Positions 9,450 through 18,769 are shown, numbered from the stretch's first letter. The stretch: DNA of 64,000 nucleotides from JAUILH01 sp964230215 (GCA_964230215.1 CAXRGQ010000004.1:1-64000); one strand, 5' to 3'. Notes: generated by a model not told the origin, from the sequence alone. Translations and numbers: made by a program.

Positions 9450-10365
9450 CAATGTCCTCTAGCTTATGCAGTGATTGAATAAATGATTTAGCATCCTCAA
9501 TATCATCTTTACATTGCACATCTGCGTAAACAGCTTTTGCGAACTTTGCGAGATCGGCATTTCTCAAAATTCTCCTAAGGTTTTGCTTATGCTTGGCCTC
9601 CATTTTTACGCTGGATAATTCTTGTTGTATCTGCGCGCTGGTTAAGTCCATTGCACTTATGTTTTTGTGATGTCCTATGTATATTCGTAAGGCCTCAGAA
9701 ATGCTAGAATAAATAGATTTAAAATCTTTGTTATTCAGTAATTTAGATAATTCTATATCATGTAATAATTCAAGTGAGCGTTCGTAGGGAGGAAGTATGA
9801 CTTCATTCTCCTTTTTCTTAAACAGATTGCCTATTTTTTCTCTATATATTGCGAGAAGAATAAGGATTAAAACAGCTAAAAGAAGGTACCAATATCTTTT
9901 AAGTTGAAATAGTATCTCATCGATTAAAGACCATTCAACTTCATAAATCCCGTTTATATCTTTAGGACGGTCCTCAATATCAACTGACATTCCGGATACT
10001 TCCATGTTCAAACTATTGCTATAAATACTATCGCCGTTATAAAAGGCAACAAAGGGAGGGACAACAAAACCGCCCGAATCCCAGGCAATCACTTCTATCG
10101 TTTTATAGATCTCGCTCACAGTGCCATCATCCTTGATATTTTCGTCAGACTCTGATAGTAACTCAAGCTGTTTACCCAGTTGATAGCCACTTGGATGAGA
10201 TATAATTTGTGGCGCATTATTGTTACTCGGGTATCTAAATACCAGCTCAATTGAACATGCTTCACCAATTCTGACTTGACTGCGATCTTTGAATTCGGCA
10301 TTAAACTCTTGTCCATAAGACATCAGAATTGCAAACAAAAGATATGTAAGCGTTACAAATCTCAT
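9439..10365 (-). CDS. Bat-operon membrane protein, DUF4381/BatD-like
   Basis: This 308-residue protein has a signal peptide (about 1-18, ending MSYGQ), a short beta-rich periplasmic domain (about 20-140), one membrane helix (about 157-175, YWYLLLAVLILILLAIY) and a cytoplasmic helical region (about 195-305). The topology repeats that of BatD in miniature and matches the protein usually found between the DUF58 gene and batA; naming it DUF4381-like is from general resemblance only. Its ATG at 10365 overlaps the DUF58 stop by four bases, and its end overlaps batA by 11, so it is made together with them. Confidence 0.7.
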   Translation of the reverse strand: MRFVTLTYLLFAILMSYGQEFNAEFKDRSQVRIGEACSIELVFRYPSNNNAPQIISHPSGYQLGKQLELLSESDENIKDDGTVSEIYKTIEVIAWDSGGFVVPPFVAFYNGDSIYSNSLNMEVSGMSVDIEDRPKDINGIYEVEWSLIDEILFQLKRYWYLLLAVLILILLAIYREKIGNLFKKKENEVILPPYERSLELLHDIELSKLLNNKDFKSIYSSISEALRIYIGHHKNISAMDLTSAQIQQELSSVKMEAKHKQNLRRILRNADLAKFAKAVYADVQCKDDIEDAKSFIQSLHKLEDIDEE

Positions 10366-11225
10366 CGTCTTTTAAAGAGAGTAATTAATGATTTCACGTA
10401 ATCCTCACCAGTTTCAACTGTGCAATAGTCTATGCCTGCTTTGCGGAAATAGTTGTCGAGCTCATTTTGAAATTTAGTTGCGGATGCAGAATATTTTTCT
10501 CTCACCTTCTTGCTTGAGGTGTTTATCCACTCCTTAACTTTTGTTTCAGGGTTAAAAAATTCTACCCAGCCTATGTTTGGAAGTTCGTATTCTCGTCGGT
10601 CTTTTATCTGAATACCGACTAAATCATGTTTTGTGTTCGCAATTCTTAGTGGATCTTCAAAGCCGTGATCGATAAAGTCTGACAACACAAATGCAATGCT
10701 TCTTTTCTTAACGGTGCGAGTGAAATACTGCAAGGCTTCACCAACATTCGTTTCACCCGTTTCCTCATCAAAATCGACCAGTTCTCTAATCATTCTTAGA
10801 ATATGTGACTTGCCTTTTTTGGGAGGAATGAACTTGTGAACCTTGTTTGTGAACAAAATCATTCCGCACTTATCTTTATTCTGAATAGCAGAGAAAGCCA
10901 AAACTGCAGCTATCTCAGTCATCATCTCAAGCTTGTATTGGTCGTGGGTACCGAATGACATAGATGCAGACATGTCAACCAAAATCATGGTGGTTAACTC
11001 TCTTTCTTCTTCAAAGACCTTAACATGTGTTTCGCCTAGTCGTGCAGTAACATTCCAATCGATGGTGCGAATTTCGTCCCCAGAAGCGTATTCACGCACC
11101 TCACTAAAGGCCATACCGCGTCCTTTAAAGTGAGAATGGTATTCGCCACTTAATAATTGAGAAGACAAGCCACGTGTCTTTATCTCAATTCGTCTAACGC
11201 GTTTTAATAGTTCCTTTGCGTCCAT
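10362..11225 (-). CDS. DUF58 family protein (VWA-like), MoxR partner
   Basis: This 287-residue cytoplasmic protein carries the DUF58 signature early (HSHFKGRGMAFSEVREYASG, then DEIRTIDWNVTARLG) and a VWA-like fold behind it with MILVDMSASMSFGT as the MIDAS-type motif and VLSDFIDHG later. DUF58 proteins sit directly after MoxR AAA ATPases in many bacteria and are thought to act with them as a chaperone-like pair. It starts 5 bases after the moxR stop and its end overlaps the next gene by four bases. No membrane segment is visible, unlike some DUF58 proteins that have two. Confidence 0.9.
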   Translation of the reverse strand: MDAKELLKRVRRIEIKTRGLSSQLLSGEYHSHFKGRGMAFSEVREYASGDEIRTIDWNVTARLGETHVKVFEEERELTTMILVDMSASMSFGTHDQYKLEMMTEIAAVLAFSAIQNKDKCGMILFTNKVHKFIPPKKGKSHILRMIRELVDFDEETGETNVGEALQYFTRTVKKRSIAFVLSDFIDHGFEDPLRIANTKHDLVGIQIKDRREYELPNIGWVEFFNPETKVKEWINTSSKKVREKYSASATKFQNELDNYFRKAGIDYCTVETGEDYVKSLITLFKRR

Positions 11226-11230
11226 CGTCC

Positions 11231-12274
11231 TTACGGCACGTCCACTCGGTTTATAATTTCTTTGATGATTTCTTCAACACTGACATTTTCAGCCTCTGCC
11301 TCATAGGTGATTCCTATTCTATGACGAAGAATGTCCAATGCAACTGCACGTACATCTTCTGGAATCACATAACCGCGTTTCTGAATAAAGGCATATGCTT
11401 TTGCCGCCATCGCTAAACTTATACTTGCTCTAGGGGAACCACCATAGCCAATTAACGGAGCTAGATTCTCTAGTCCATAGTTGGAAGGGATTCTTGTTGC
11501 GTATACAATGTCAACGATATACTGTTCGATTTTTTCATCCATGTAAATCTGCTTTACAATGGAGCGTGCCTTTAAAATTTGTTCTTTTTTAAGTATTGTG
11601 TTTGGTTTTGGGAAACCTTCTGGCGATACATTTCTTCTAATAACCAGCTTTTCTTCTTCTGGTTTAGGGTAGTCCAAAACAACTTTAAGCATAAATCTAT
11701 CCACTTGTGCTTCTGGCAACTGATAGGTTCCTTCTTGGTCGATTGGGTTTTGTGTAGCCATTACCAAAAACGGTTCTTCCAATTTGTATGATTGGTCTCC
11801 AATTGTAACCTGACGTTCTTGCATGGCCTCCAGAAGAGCAGATTGGACCTTCGCAGGCGCACGGTTAATCTCATCAGCAAGGATGAAGTTGCTAAAAATG
11901 GGCCCTTTCTTTACCGAAAAGCTGTCTTGCTTCTGATTGTATATCATTGTACCAATCACATCAGCAGGTAATAAATCGGGGGTAAACTGGATTCGGCTAA
12001 AATCACCGTCAATTATCGTACTCATCGATTTAATTGCGAGTGTCTTCGCTAATCCGGGTACACCTTCTAGCAAGATATGACCATTCGCTAAGAGTGCAAT
12101 CAGGAGCCTATCGACCATAAATCGCTGACCGATAATTACTTTATCCATTTCCGACTTGATCAAGTCTAAAAATGCACTTTCTTTCTCTATGAGCTCATTC
12201 AGAGCCACAATGTCCACTGATCCTGTGGTTACATTGCTAGTAGATTCTTGTCCTAATCCTTCCGTACTTTCCAT
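11231..12274 (-). CDS. moxR: MoxR-family AAA+ ATPase
   Basis: From ATG at 12274 this is 347 residues. It shows a Walker A variant (LLEGVPGLAKT), Walker B region (FILADEINRAP), the MoxR sensor motif MATQNPIDQEGTYQLPEAQ with VDRFM, and the helical lid with GGSPRASISLA. MoxR ATPases remodel partner proteins, normally through a VWA protein encoded next to them, here DUF58, BatA and BatB. The frame is open to a GTG at 12313, giving 13 more residues; I prefer the ATG because the extra segment is not conserved-looking. It is the first gene of the minus-strand Bat operon and is divergent from the MazG-like gene at 12390. Confidence 0.92.
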   Translation of the reverse strand: MESTEGLGQESTSNVTTGSVDIVALNELIEKESAFLDLIKSEMDKVIIGQRFMVDRLLIALLANGHILLEGVPGLAKTLAIKSMSTIIDGDFSRIQFTPDLLPADVIGTMIYNQKQDSFSVKKGPIFSNFILADEINRAPAKVQSALLEAMQERQVTIGDQSYKLEEPFLVMATQNPIDQEGTYQLPEAQVDRFMLKVVLDYPKPEEEKLVIRRNVSPEGFPKPNTILKKEQILKARSIVKQIYMDEKIEQYIVDIVYATRIPSNYGLENLAPLIGYGGSPRASISLAMAAKAYAFIQKRGYVIPEDVRAVALDILRHRIGITYEAEAENVSVEEIIKEIINRVDVP

Positions 12275-12354
12275 ATCCAATCTTATAAAATCAAAGAAGC
12301 TATAAATATCCACAAAATAGCTGTGGTAAAGTTGATAAAATGGAAGGGATTTAT

Positions 12355-12384
12355 TTGTTAAAAGATGTTAAGCATTTTAATTTG
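12355..12384 (+). promoter_or_regulatory. Possible promoter of the MazG-like gene
   Basis: TTG at 12355-12357 is followed after 19 bases by TTAATTTG (12377-12384), one mismatch from the Bacteroidota minus-7 consensus TAnnTTTG. The ATG follows at 12390, so a transcript would have almost no leader. The match is imperfect and untested. Confidence 0.35.
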
Positions 12385-12389
12385 GCAGA

Positions 12390-12785
12390 ATGAAGTTAGA
12401 AGATGCAATAAATCACGTTAAAGATTTCCATGACGCGTTTGGAATCGAGAATGCTGAAGAACCTACAGCAGTATTGAGTGAGTCGGATTATTTATTACGC
12501 TATAAATTGATGCGAGAAGAGAATGAAGAGTATCTGGACGCGTGTAAAGACGGGGATTTAGTGGAAATTGCGGATGCCTTGGGGGATCAACTTTATATTT
12601 TGTGCGGGACTTTGTTAAAACATGGTTTACAGCACAAAATTGCTGAAGTTTTTGAAGAGATTCAGCGCTCAAACATGAGTAAGTTGGATAAAGATGGTAA
12701 ACCAATTTATCGTGAAGACGGTAAAGTGTTAAAGAGTGATTTATATTTTAAGCCAGATATTGCTAAGATTCTTTCTAGCAAATAG
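12390..12785 (+). CDS. MazG-like / PRA-PH fold nucleotide pyrophosphohydrolase
   Basis: This 131-residue protein is all-helical and carries the metal-binding pattern of the MazG/HisE superfamily: an EExxE-type cluster (LMREENEEYLDA, about 40-51) followed by EIADALGDQLYIL (about 59-71) with its acidic residues. The tail MSKLDKDGKPIYREDGKV is typical of the phage- and Bacteroidota-type MazG-like branch. It should hydrolyse a nucleoside triphosphate (or similar pyrophosphate) to the monophosphate; the substrate cannot be read from sequence. It is divergent from moxR and its 3' end overlaps the convergent dihydroorotase-like gene by 11 bases. Confidence 0.8.
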   Translation: MKLEDAINHVKDFHDAFGIENAEEPTAVLSESDYLLRYKLMREENEEYLDACKDGDLVEIADALGDQLYILCGTLLKHGLQHKIAEVFEEIQRSNMSKLDKDGKPIYREDGKVLKSDLYFKPDIAKILSSK

Positions 12786-14007
12786 TCTTTATTACTTTTC
12801 CAGTTAACTCTTGATTCAGCAGTGGGTTGTTTTTCGACTTGCTTTTGGGACTATCGTATACCCATTTAGCTTCAGGATCAAATAGCGTCAGTTGCGCTTT
12901 TTGTCCAATCTTGATTGATGGTACGTCTAATCCACATACTTTTCTTGGTCCTTCTACTAAACACTTATAGATAAGCTCATTTTTCCAGTTATCATTTGCG
13001 TTAAGCATTGAGTACAATGTTTCAATACTGGACACTCCAAAAGCAGCCTGGTCAAATTCGACCTGTTTGTTTTCAATGTCCTCTGGACAATGGTCACTTG
13101 TAATACAATCGATGGTGCCGTCTAGAATTCCCAGCCACAATGCTTGTCTGTCTGCTTCACTTCTAAGCGGAGGCATAATTTTAAAGTTGCTGTCAAAAGT
13201 AGTTACGGCTTCATCGGTGTAGCTTAAATGCATGGGGGTAGTGCTGCATGTAATCTTTAAACCGGCAGCCTTAGCTTCACGTATCTTTTGAACACCCCTA
13301 GCAGTGCTTACGATTGCAAAATGAATGGCCGCATCATTGTATTCGCATAATGTGATGTCTCTGGCTATCTGAAGGTCTTCGGCAATGGATGGAATTGATT
13401 TTAAACCTGTTTGCGTGCTCGCATCACCTTCGTTGATATGGCCGTCACCAAGACTTCTGTCGTAGGGGAAACTAAAGATAACACCGTCAAAATTCTTAGC
13501 ATAGAGTAGGGCTCTGTTCATCAAACCGCTATTAACGTATTGTTTGTCGTCATAATAAGCTATTGCCCCAGCTTGTCGCATGTCATACATTTCGGAGATG
13601 TTTTCCCCTTTCATGTCTTCACTCAAAGCAGCAATAGGTCTAATATGCACACCTTTCCCTTTTGATCGAGATATTAGGTATTCTATATCAGATTTACTTG
13701 AAATACTTGGTGTTGTATTAGCCGACACACCAACTTCTGTAAATCCTCCAGCTTTGGCTGCTTCTATTCCAGAGTTTAGGTCCTCTTTGTACTCTAGTCC
13801 AGGGTCACGAAAATTTGCTATTAAGTCCATCCAGCCTGGGGATATGCTAAGATGGTCTGAACTAATCACAGGATAGTTGGAATCCAGGTTTTCGCCTATT
13901 TCTTTTATTATTCCGGCCTCTACTATAATATCTAGCGTTTTTCCATTAAAATCCGATTTTGGATCTATGATTTTCGCTTTCTTAATATGAAAATTTAGTT
14001 CTTCCAT
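12775..14007 (-). CDS. Dihydroorotase homologue lacking metal ligands (pseudoenzyme)
   Basis: This 410-residue protein aligns by eye along the full length of long-type (multifunctional-complex type) dihydroorotases: PGWMDLIANFRDPG, NTTPSIS, EGDASTQTGLKSIP, REAKAAGLKITC, TPMHL and DHCPED. Active members have H-x-H in the first motif; here residues 63 and 65 are Ile and Asn. The HCED-type motif is replaced by PYDRS and the later H-V-S-T motif reads IVST, so most zinc ligands are gone, although DHCPE remains. It probably cannot make dihydroorotate and may serve as a structural partner, as the inactive PyrC-like subunit does with aspartate transcarbamoylase in Pseudomonas. It overlaps the BatA-like gene upstream by 13 bases. 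Confidence 0.8.
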   Translation of the reverse strand: MEELNFHIKKAKIIDPKSDFNGKTLDIIVEAGIIKEIGENLDSNYPVISSDHLSISPGWMDLIANFRDPGLEYKEDLNSGIEAAKAGGFTEVGVSANTTPSISSKSDIEYLISRSKGKGVHIRPIAALSEDMKGENISEMYDMRQAGAIAYYDDKQYVNSGLMNRALLYAKNFDGVIFSFPYDRSLGDGHINEGDASTQTGLKSIPSIAEDLQIARDITLCEYNDAAIHFAIVSTARGVQKIREAKAAGLKITCSTTPMHLSYTDEAVTTFDSNFKIMPPLRSEADRQALWLGILDGTIDCITSDHCPEDIENKQVEFDQAAFGVSSIETLYSMLNANDNWKNELIYKCLVEGPRKVCGLDVPSIKIGQKAQLTLFDPEAKWVYDSPKSKSKNNPLLNQELTGKVIKTIC

Positions 14008-16049
14008 AGTTTTATGAGTGCAATTTCAATAGCTAAAAATATCAATGCTAAAATTAGACATGTTTTCCAGAAAGTCTTTGGTTTAAGTTCCTGAATTGAG
14101 TCGATTAAATCATTTATTGCGCTTGCCTTCTGAATGTTTAATGATCTAATATCAAACTTTACAAGATATGATTCCAGTTCTTCCAGGTTATTAGTGAATT
14201 CCAATGCACTCTCATCTCTTCCGTGGTTAAATGCCAGTTTACATATCAGCTCACCATCGTGGCTTAGGGAGTAAATGCCATCCGAGCTAAGTATACTAGA
14301 GTTATCAGTACCTACATTACTAAGGATGTCAATTTTTCCGTTTGAACTTCTATCAACTAGAGGAATAAAACTTGTTTTCCCCTTGCTAAGCATAAAGTTA
14401 ACTTCAGTGTTGTAGCCCTTATCCACAATACTCGCTTGCCTTTGTCCGCCTATTGTATAGAACAAGTCGTTCTTTGGATAACTTAACTGGGCTGCGCGAA
14501 CAACCGTAGTTACAAAAAGCCAGTGTTTACTGAAGTTTCCAAATGATGGGTCTAAGCCAACTGCGCTTGTGTAGAGATTTCCAGCACCGTATTTAAACCT
14601 GCTCATTAGAGGGTCTCCACTAAATAATTCATACAGTTCCGTGCCTTCACTTTGAATTGGAGATGTAATAGAGTAGTGGACTAACGTGTTTGGCAGATCG
14701 ACATCAGACTTAAATTTCTCAAACACATCTGATATAAAAGCATTATTTTGATCAAGTGGCTTGGTCCCAACACCGCCAACATACAGATTTTGATAGATCC
14801 CTGCATTCAGACTCGACATGAGTGAGTTATATGAACTTAAATCAGCATCCTTAGCAGGGAATAGCATAACACTTCCGCCAAGTTGAATGAAGTTTTCAAT
14901 ACTTGTTTTCATCCCACTTGAAATAGACTTAACACCATTGATTACAAGGAAGTTAATGCCATCGGTGCTGCTGGGTTGAAACTGTTTTGATTCGCTTGAT
15001 TGATAGTTAAAGAGCGAGTCATTTCCGAAAATCTTGGATAAAGAAGCACGTTCTCCTTCATACACCTCAAGTACATTGATTTGATTTAGAACTTGGTAAC
15101 TGAAGTACAAGGTGTCATCATAGTGCATCTGCTCAGCATCAGAAAGGTATACTTTAGCGCCCACATGACCATCGTTTTTATTAGTGAAGCGAATTTCACC
15201 AATTGCTGAAGTATCGCCAGGAATAATAAGTTGTGTGCCAGAAGAGCTTCCGCCAATCTCGGTATCAATTCTTGTGGTTCTTGTTGAATCTCCATGGTTT
15301 CTAACCTGAATTTTTAGTACTTCTAGCGCATCAAGTTTTCTTACCGGGGTTTCGAACCAAACCGAGTCTATACTTAAATTATATTGGTTTTTCGCATTGA
15401 TTACAATGGTGGATAAATAGGAAATACTATCCTTCATATCAGATTCAGCCAGCATTTTGCTTTGAAAATCTGATATGATGTAAGATTTTGTTGCATGTTT
15501 AGGGTTTTGTCGTTCAGTTTCGGACTGTAATTTAAGTATCTCTGGAATTGTACGTGATTGATTGGATATTTCAAGCTCATCCAGACTTGCGAGCATAGCT
15601 TCTTTGTTTTGTAGTCTAGAGCTTGTGCTTGCGGAATTATTTGTGATTAGTTGGAATTTCACATCTGCTCCATAGTGTTCAACCAGTTCGACCGCCATTT
15701 GTCTACCCATTTCATAATAGGTACCATCTTCTCCAGTAGCATCCATACTAAATGAGTTATCCAGGTATATACTCACTATTTGATCCGTTTTACCTACATG
15801 TTGTGAAGGGTTGGGGATAAAAGGCTGAGCAAAGGCAAATACTAAGAAAATAATCGCGAGAATTCGACTTAATAGAATTAGTAAGTGCTTTAAAGTTGAT
15901 CGTTTACGTGTTTCTTCTTTTACTTCTTTAAGAAATCGAATATCAGAGAAGTATATGGTCTTATACTTTCTAAAGTTGAACAAATGAATGATAATTGGAA
16001 TAGCGATTAGGCCGAGTGCCCACAGAAAGTTTGGTGCTACAAATTCCAT
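13995..16049 (-). CDS. Large BatA-type membrane protein with VWA-like domain
   Basis: From ATG at 16049 this is a 684-residue protein. The first 80 residues are the BatA N-terminal double-transmembrane domain (FVAPNFLWALGLIAIPIIIH, then FSDIRFLKEVKEETRKRS and a second helix). A VWA-like domain follows (IVSIYLDNSFSMDATG near 88-103), then a long beta-rich stretch without recognised motifs, and a final helix (about 660-680, FWKTCLILALIFLAIEIAL). This build is frequent in Bacteroidota, separate from the main bat operon. Its end overlaps the dihydroorotase-like gene by 13 bases. Function unknown; a role in envelope biology with the MoxR system is only inference. Confidence 0.75.
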   Translation of the reverse strand: MEFVAPNFLWALGLIAIPIIIHLFNFRKYKTIYFSDIRFLKEVKEETRKRSTLKHLLILLSRILAIIFLVFAFAQPFIPNPSQHVGKTDQIVSIYLDNSFSMDATGEDGTYYEMGRQMAVELVEHYGADVKFQLITNNSASTSSRLQNKEAMLASLDELEISNQSRTIPEILKLQSETERQNPKHATKSYIISDFQSKMLAESDMKDSISYLSTIVINAKNQYNLSIDSVWFETPVRKLDALEVLKIQVRNHGDSTRTTRIDTEIGGSSSGTQLIIPGDTSAIGEIRFTNKNDGHVGAKVYLSDAEQMHYDDTLYFSYQVLNQINVLEVYEGERASLSKIFGNDSLFNYQSSESKQFQPSSTDGINFLVINGVKSISSGMKTSIENFIQLGGSVMLFPAKDADLSSYNSLMSSLNAGIYQNLYVGGVGTKPLDQNNAFISDVFEKFKSDVDLPNTLVHYSITSPIQSEGTELYELFSGDPLMSRFKYGAGNLYTSAVGLDPSFGNFSKHWLFVTTVVRAAQLSYPKNDLFYTIGGQRQASIVDKGYNTEVNFMLSKGKTSFIPLVDRSSNGKIDILSNVGTDNSSILSSDGIYSLSHDGELICKLAFNHGRDESALEFTNNLEELESYLVKFDIRSLNIQKASAINDLIDSIQELKPKTFWKTCLILALIFLAIEIALIKLWKN

Positions 16050-16132
16050 CAAAGGTCAAAGATACATTATTGACGTAAACATTTTATAGTACCATTAATT
16101 ATATTTCTATTTGTTTAATATATTTATAAGCT

Positions 16133-18502
16133 GTGGGGAAGTTAAATAAGCAGATTGTTGTTGTAATACTGGTTACGTTCATATGTGGCGTATTATACAT
16201 TGGTTTTGGAGCATATTATTTGAATAAATCAACAAGTGCCCGTCATGACATCATGCAGGTTCAAGCTGAAATTGCGGAGTTATCTGATCTTCAATATGAT
16301 TTTTTGATACAAACGCAGCAAAATCAAGCATTCCGATATGGAGATTTAGATTCGAAACTTACGTTGAATAGGGATGCTGAAGAACTAAAGAGCATTCGTG
16401 AAAAGCTTAATTCCAGTCCGAATGATCTAGTTGATGAACAAGATAGTCGACTATTGCATGAATATCACTTGAAGAAAATAGGCGAAGAGAAATCACTGTC
16501 AGATGCCTTATCAAAATTTGGTCAGTATGGGTATGTACTGCTAGGGATTGCGGTGTTTTGTTTTTTAATCATCGCTTACCTGATCATTAAAATGCGGAGG
16601 GCACACCATCGACTTAATGAACTTTACGAAGGTTCAAATGCTATTTATAAAAGTTCTAATGACGTTATTATAAACGTCAATAGAGAAGGTGTTATTGCGC
16701 GTTGTAGTGATTCAGTTTTAAGCTTGCTTGGATATTCATCCAGTGAGCTAATAGGTCAACCGTTAACAAAGCTTGTTGCAGAGGCTAATCAATCGGAAAT
16801 GGTTTCAAATGAATTATTGAAAACGGGAAAGTACTTAGGTGAGATCGAGAACCTCCGTAAGGATGGAACAAAAGTTAAATGCTTGTTATCAGCAAACGTA
16901 TTATACGATGGCGGTGGAAAATTTAATGGTTCACTTGGGATTTCTAGAGAGATAAATGATTTGACCCATATAAAAAACGAGTACTCCTATTTATTGTCGC
17001 AAATCGCGGATATAGTATATCGTGCGGATGCAACAGGTCAGTTTACATACGCCAATGAAGCGATAGAAAAGGTACTTGGTTATACAGCTGAAGAAATTCA
17101 AGGTCTACATTTCTCAAGTTTAATCCATGAGGATAATCTAGAAGAGGTAGTTAAGCACTACGATAGATTCTATAGATCTGATAATGAAAATTCTTCGTTT
17201 GAATTTAAGTGTAGAAATAAGGAAAACAAATATGTTTGGGTCGCCCAACACGTTCAAAAAATGTATAATGACAGCGGAGAAGTTATTGGGTTTACAGGCG
17301 TTGTTAGAAATATTGAAGAACGGAAGAGGTTCGAATTGGCAATAGAAGAGAGCGAACAGAGGTATCGTGAGTTATTTGAGAATTCACTGGAAATAATACA
17401 CAGTATTTCACCGGATGGTAAATTCATTTATGTTAATAATTCATGGAAAGATGTGTTTGGGTATTCTGATGATGAAATAGCTGAGCTTACTATTATGGAT
17501 ATTGTTGCTCCTGGAAGTCTGGATCATTGTCAAAATCTCTTTGCGGAAATTTTAACAACAGGACAATGTAAGGATGGAATCGTAAAATATGATGTACGAA
17601 CTAAAGCTGGTAAGACTTTAAATTTAAGTGGTACTGTTTCTATTAAGCAGAATGAGGGTAATATTGTCTCTATTCAATCATTCTTGCGTGATGTAACATT
17701 TGAAGTTAAAGCACAAAAAATCATTCAGACACAATTAAAAGAAATTAACGATAGCATAGATTACGCTAAAAACATTCAGGACTCAATTCTTCCAAGTAAG
17801 GAGGAGGTTGCAATGGTCTTCGAGAACTCTTATATCTATCATCAGGCGAAAGATGTTATAAGCGGTGATTTTTATGATGTATCAATTATTCGAACAAATA
17901 GCGGTGATGAATTGAAATATGCTGTGGTTGCAGATTGTACTGGTCATGGTGTTCCAGGTGGTGTATTAAGTATGTTATGTAGCGCATTTTTACAAGATTC
18001 GTATCGTAATAGGGATGTTAACTCGCCTGCTGATTCATTAAACTTTGTGAGGGATAGATTAATCCAATTCTTTAGTTCTACCAAAAATAAATCGATTAAA
18101 GATGGAATGGATGTTTCATTTTTGGTAATAGATCCAAACTCGCTGATGTTGTATGCTTCATGTGCCAATCAACGAATTATTGTTCTAAGAGGTAGCAGCA
18201 TACTTGAAATAACCGGAATAAAACAAAGTGTTGGTTATTCAGATCAGATAGAAGATTTTAAAAATGATTCTATGCAGTTAGAGCGCGGTGATAAAATAGT
18301 AATGTATTCAGATGGATACGTAGATCAATTTGGAGGCGAAAGTGGCAAGAAATTTATGAGAAAACGACTGCATGAATTGCTTGTAAATAATTATAACTTA
18401 CCATGTGCAGAGTTGGGAAGAATTCTAGAAGACTCGCATAGGGCATGGAAGGGAGGTACAGAGTCCACTGATGATACAACTCTTATGCTTATAGAAGTAT
18501 AA
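16133..18502 (+). CDS. PAS-domain sensor with SpoIIE (PP2C-type) phosphatase output
   Basis: This 789-residue protein has an N-terminal membrane helix (about 7-28), a short periplasmic helix-rich region, a second helix (about 135-155), three PAS domains (about 165-280, 285-400 and 405-530) with the usual GYSSSELIG, GYTAEEIQG and GYSDDEIAE words and PAC-type VVRNIEERKRFE, and a C-terminal SpoIIE domain (about 565-789) with VISGDFYDV, VADCTGHGVPGGVL and YSDGYVDQFGG. It should be a Ser/Thr phosphatase controlled by small-molecule or redox signals through PAS. Start is GTG at 16133. It is divergent from the BatA-like gene and stands alone, with no kinase or antagonist gene beside it. Confidence 0.88.
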   Translation: MGKLNKQIVVVILVTFICGVLYIGFGAYYLNKSTSARHDIMQVQAEIAELSDLQYDFLIQTQQNQAFRYGDLDSKLTLNRDAEELKSIREKLNSSPNDLVDEQDSRLLHEYHLKKIGEEKSLSDALSKFGQYGYVLLGIAVFCFLIIAYLIIKMRRAHHRLNELYEGSNAIYKSSNDVIINVNREGVIARCSDSVLSLLGYSSSELIGQPLTKLVAEANQSEMVSNELLKTGKYLGEIENLRKDGTKVKCLLSANVLYDGGGKFNGSLGISREINDLTHIKNEYSYLLSQIADIVYRADATGQFTYANEAIEKVLGYTAEEIQGLHFSSLIHEDNLEEVVKHYDRFYRSDNENSSFEFKCRNKENKYVWVAQHVQKMYNDSGEVIGFTGVVRNIEERKRFELAIEESEQRYRELFENSLEIIHSISPDGKFIYVNNSWKDVFGYSDDEIAELTIMDIVAPGSLDHCQNLFAEILTTGQCKDGIVKYDVRTKAGKTLNLSGTVSIKQNEGNIVSIQSFLRDVTFEVKAQKIIQTQLKEINDSIDYAKNIQDSILPSKEEVAMVFENSYIYHQAKDVISGDFYDVSIIRTNSGDELKYAVVADCTGHGVPGGVLSMLCSAFLQDSYRNRDVNSPADSLNFVRDRLIQFFSSTKNKSIKDGMDVSFLVIDPNSLMLYASCANQRIIVLRGSSILEITGIKQSVGYSDQIEDFKNDSMQLERGDKIVMYSDGYVDQFGGESGKKFMRKRLHELLVNNYNLPCAELGRILEDSHRAWKGGTESTDDTTLMLIEV

Positions 18503-18586
18503 TTTCAAAAATCATCAATTTCTTATTTCGTTTAAAAAAATAATATTAGTTTTGCACCACCTTAAACGAAAGGTGTGAGAAATTAT

Positions 18587-18644
18587 GGTCGCGTAGCTCT
18601 TGGATAGAGCATCCCGCTTACCAGCGGGACGATCCCAAGAGTTA
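18587..18644 (+). pseudogene. Degenerate tRNA-like copy remodelled into a long hairpin
   Basis: The first 12 bases match tRNA-Arg (GGTCGCGTAGCTC) and the preceding ATTAT is also shared with it. The D-loop has lost bases (CTCTTGG instead of CTCAGCTGG), the T-arm and 3' acceptor are missing, and the anticodon arm reads TCCCGC-TTACCA-GCGGGA, which gives a 6-base rather than 7-base loop. Instead of a cloverleaf, 18594-18605 pairs with 18632-18644 (12 base pairs, one bulged C) around the inner 6-bp hairpin at 18612-18629. It cannot be a functional tRNA. Whether it is transcribed with the tRNA-Arg is unknown. Confidence 0.6.
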
Positions 18645-18690
18645 AGATAGTATTTCACGCTATCACCAAGGAAAGTGAAAATGATATTAT

Positions 18691-18764
18691 GGTCGCGTAG
18701 CTCAGCTGGATAGAGCATCTGCCTTCTAAGCAGACGGTCCCAGGTTCGAATCCTGGCGCGATCA
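18691..18764 (+). tRNA. tRNA-Arg (anticodon TCT)
   Basis: A complete 74-base cloverleaf: acceptor GGTCGCG pairs with CGCGATC (one G-T), D-arm GCTC/GAGC, anticodon stem TCTGC/GCAGA with loop CTTCTAA (anticodon TCT), T-arm CCAGG-TTCGAAT-CCTGG, discriminator A. CCA is not encoded. It reads codons AGA and AGG. It is followed by an intrinsic terminator and flanked on both sides by degenerate copies. Confidence 0.95.
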
Positions 18765-18769
18765 CAGAG

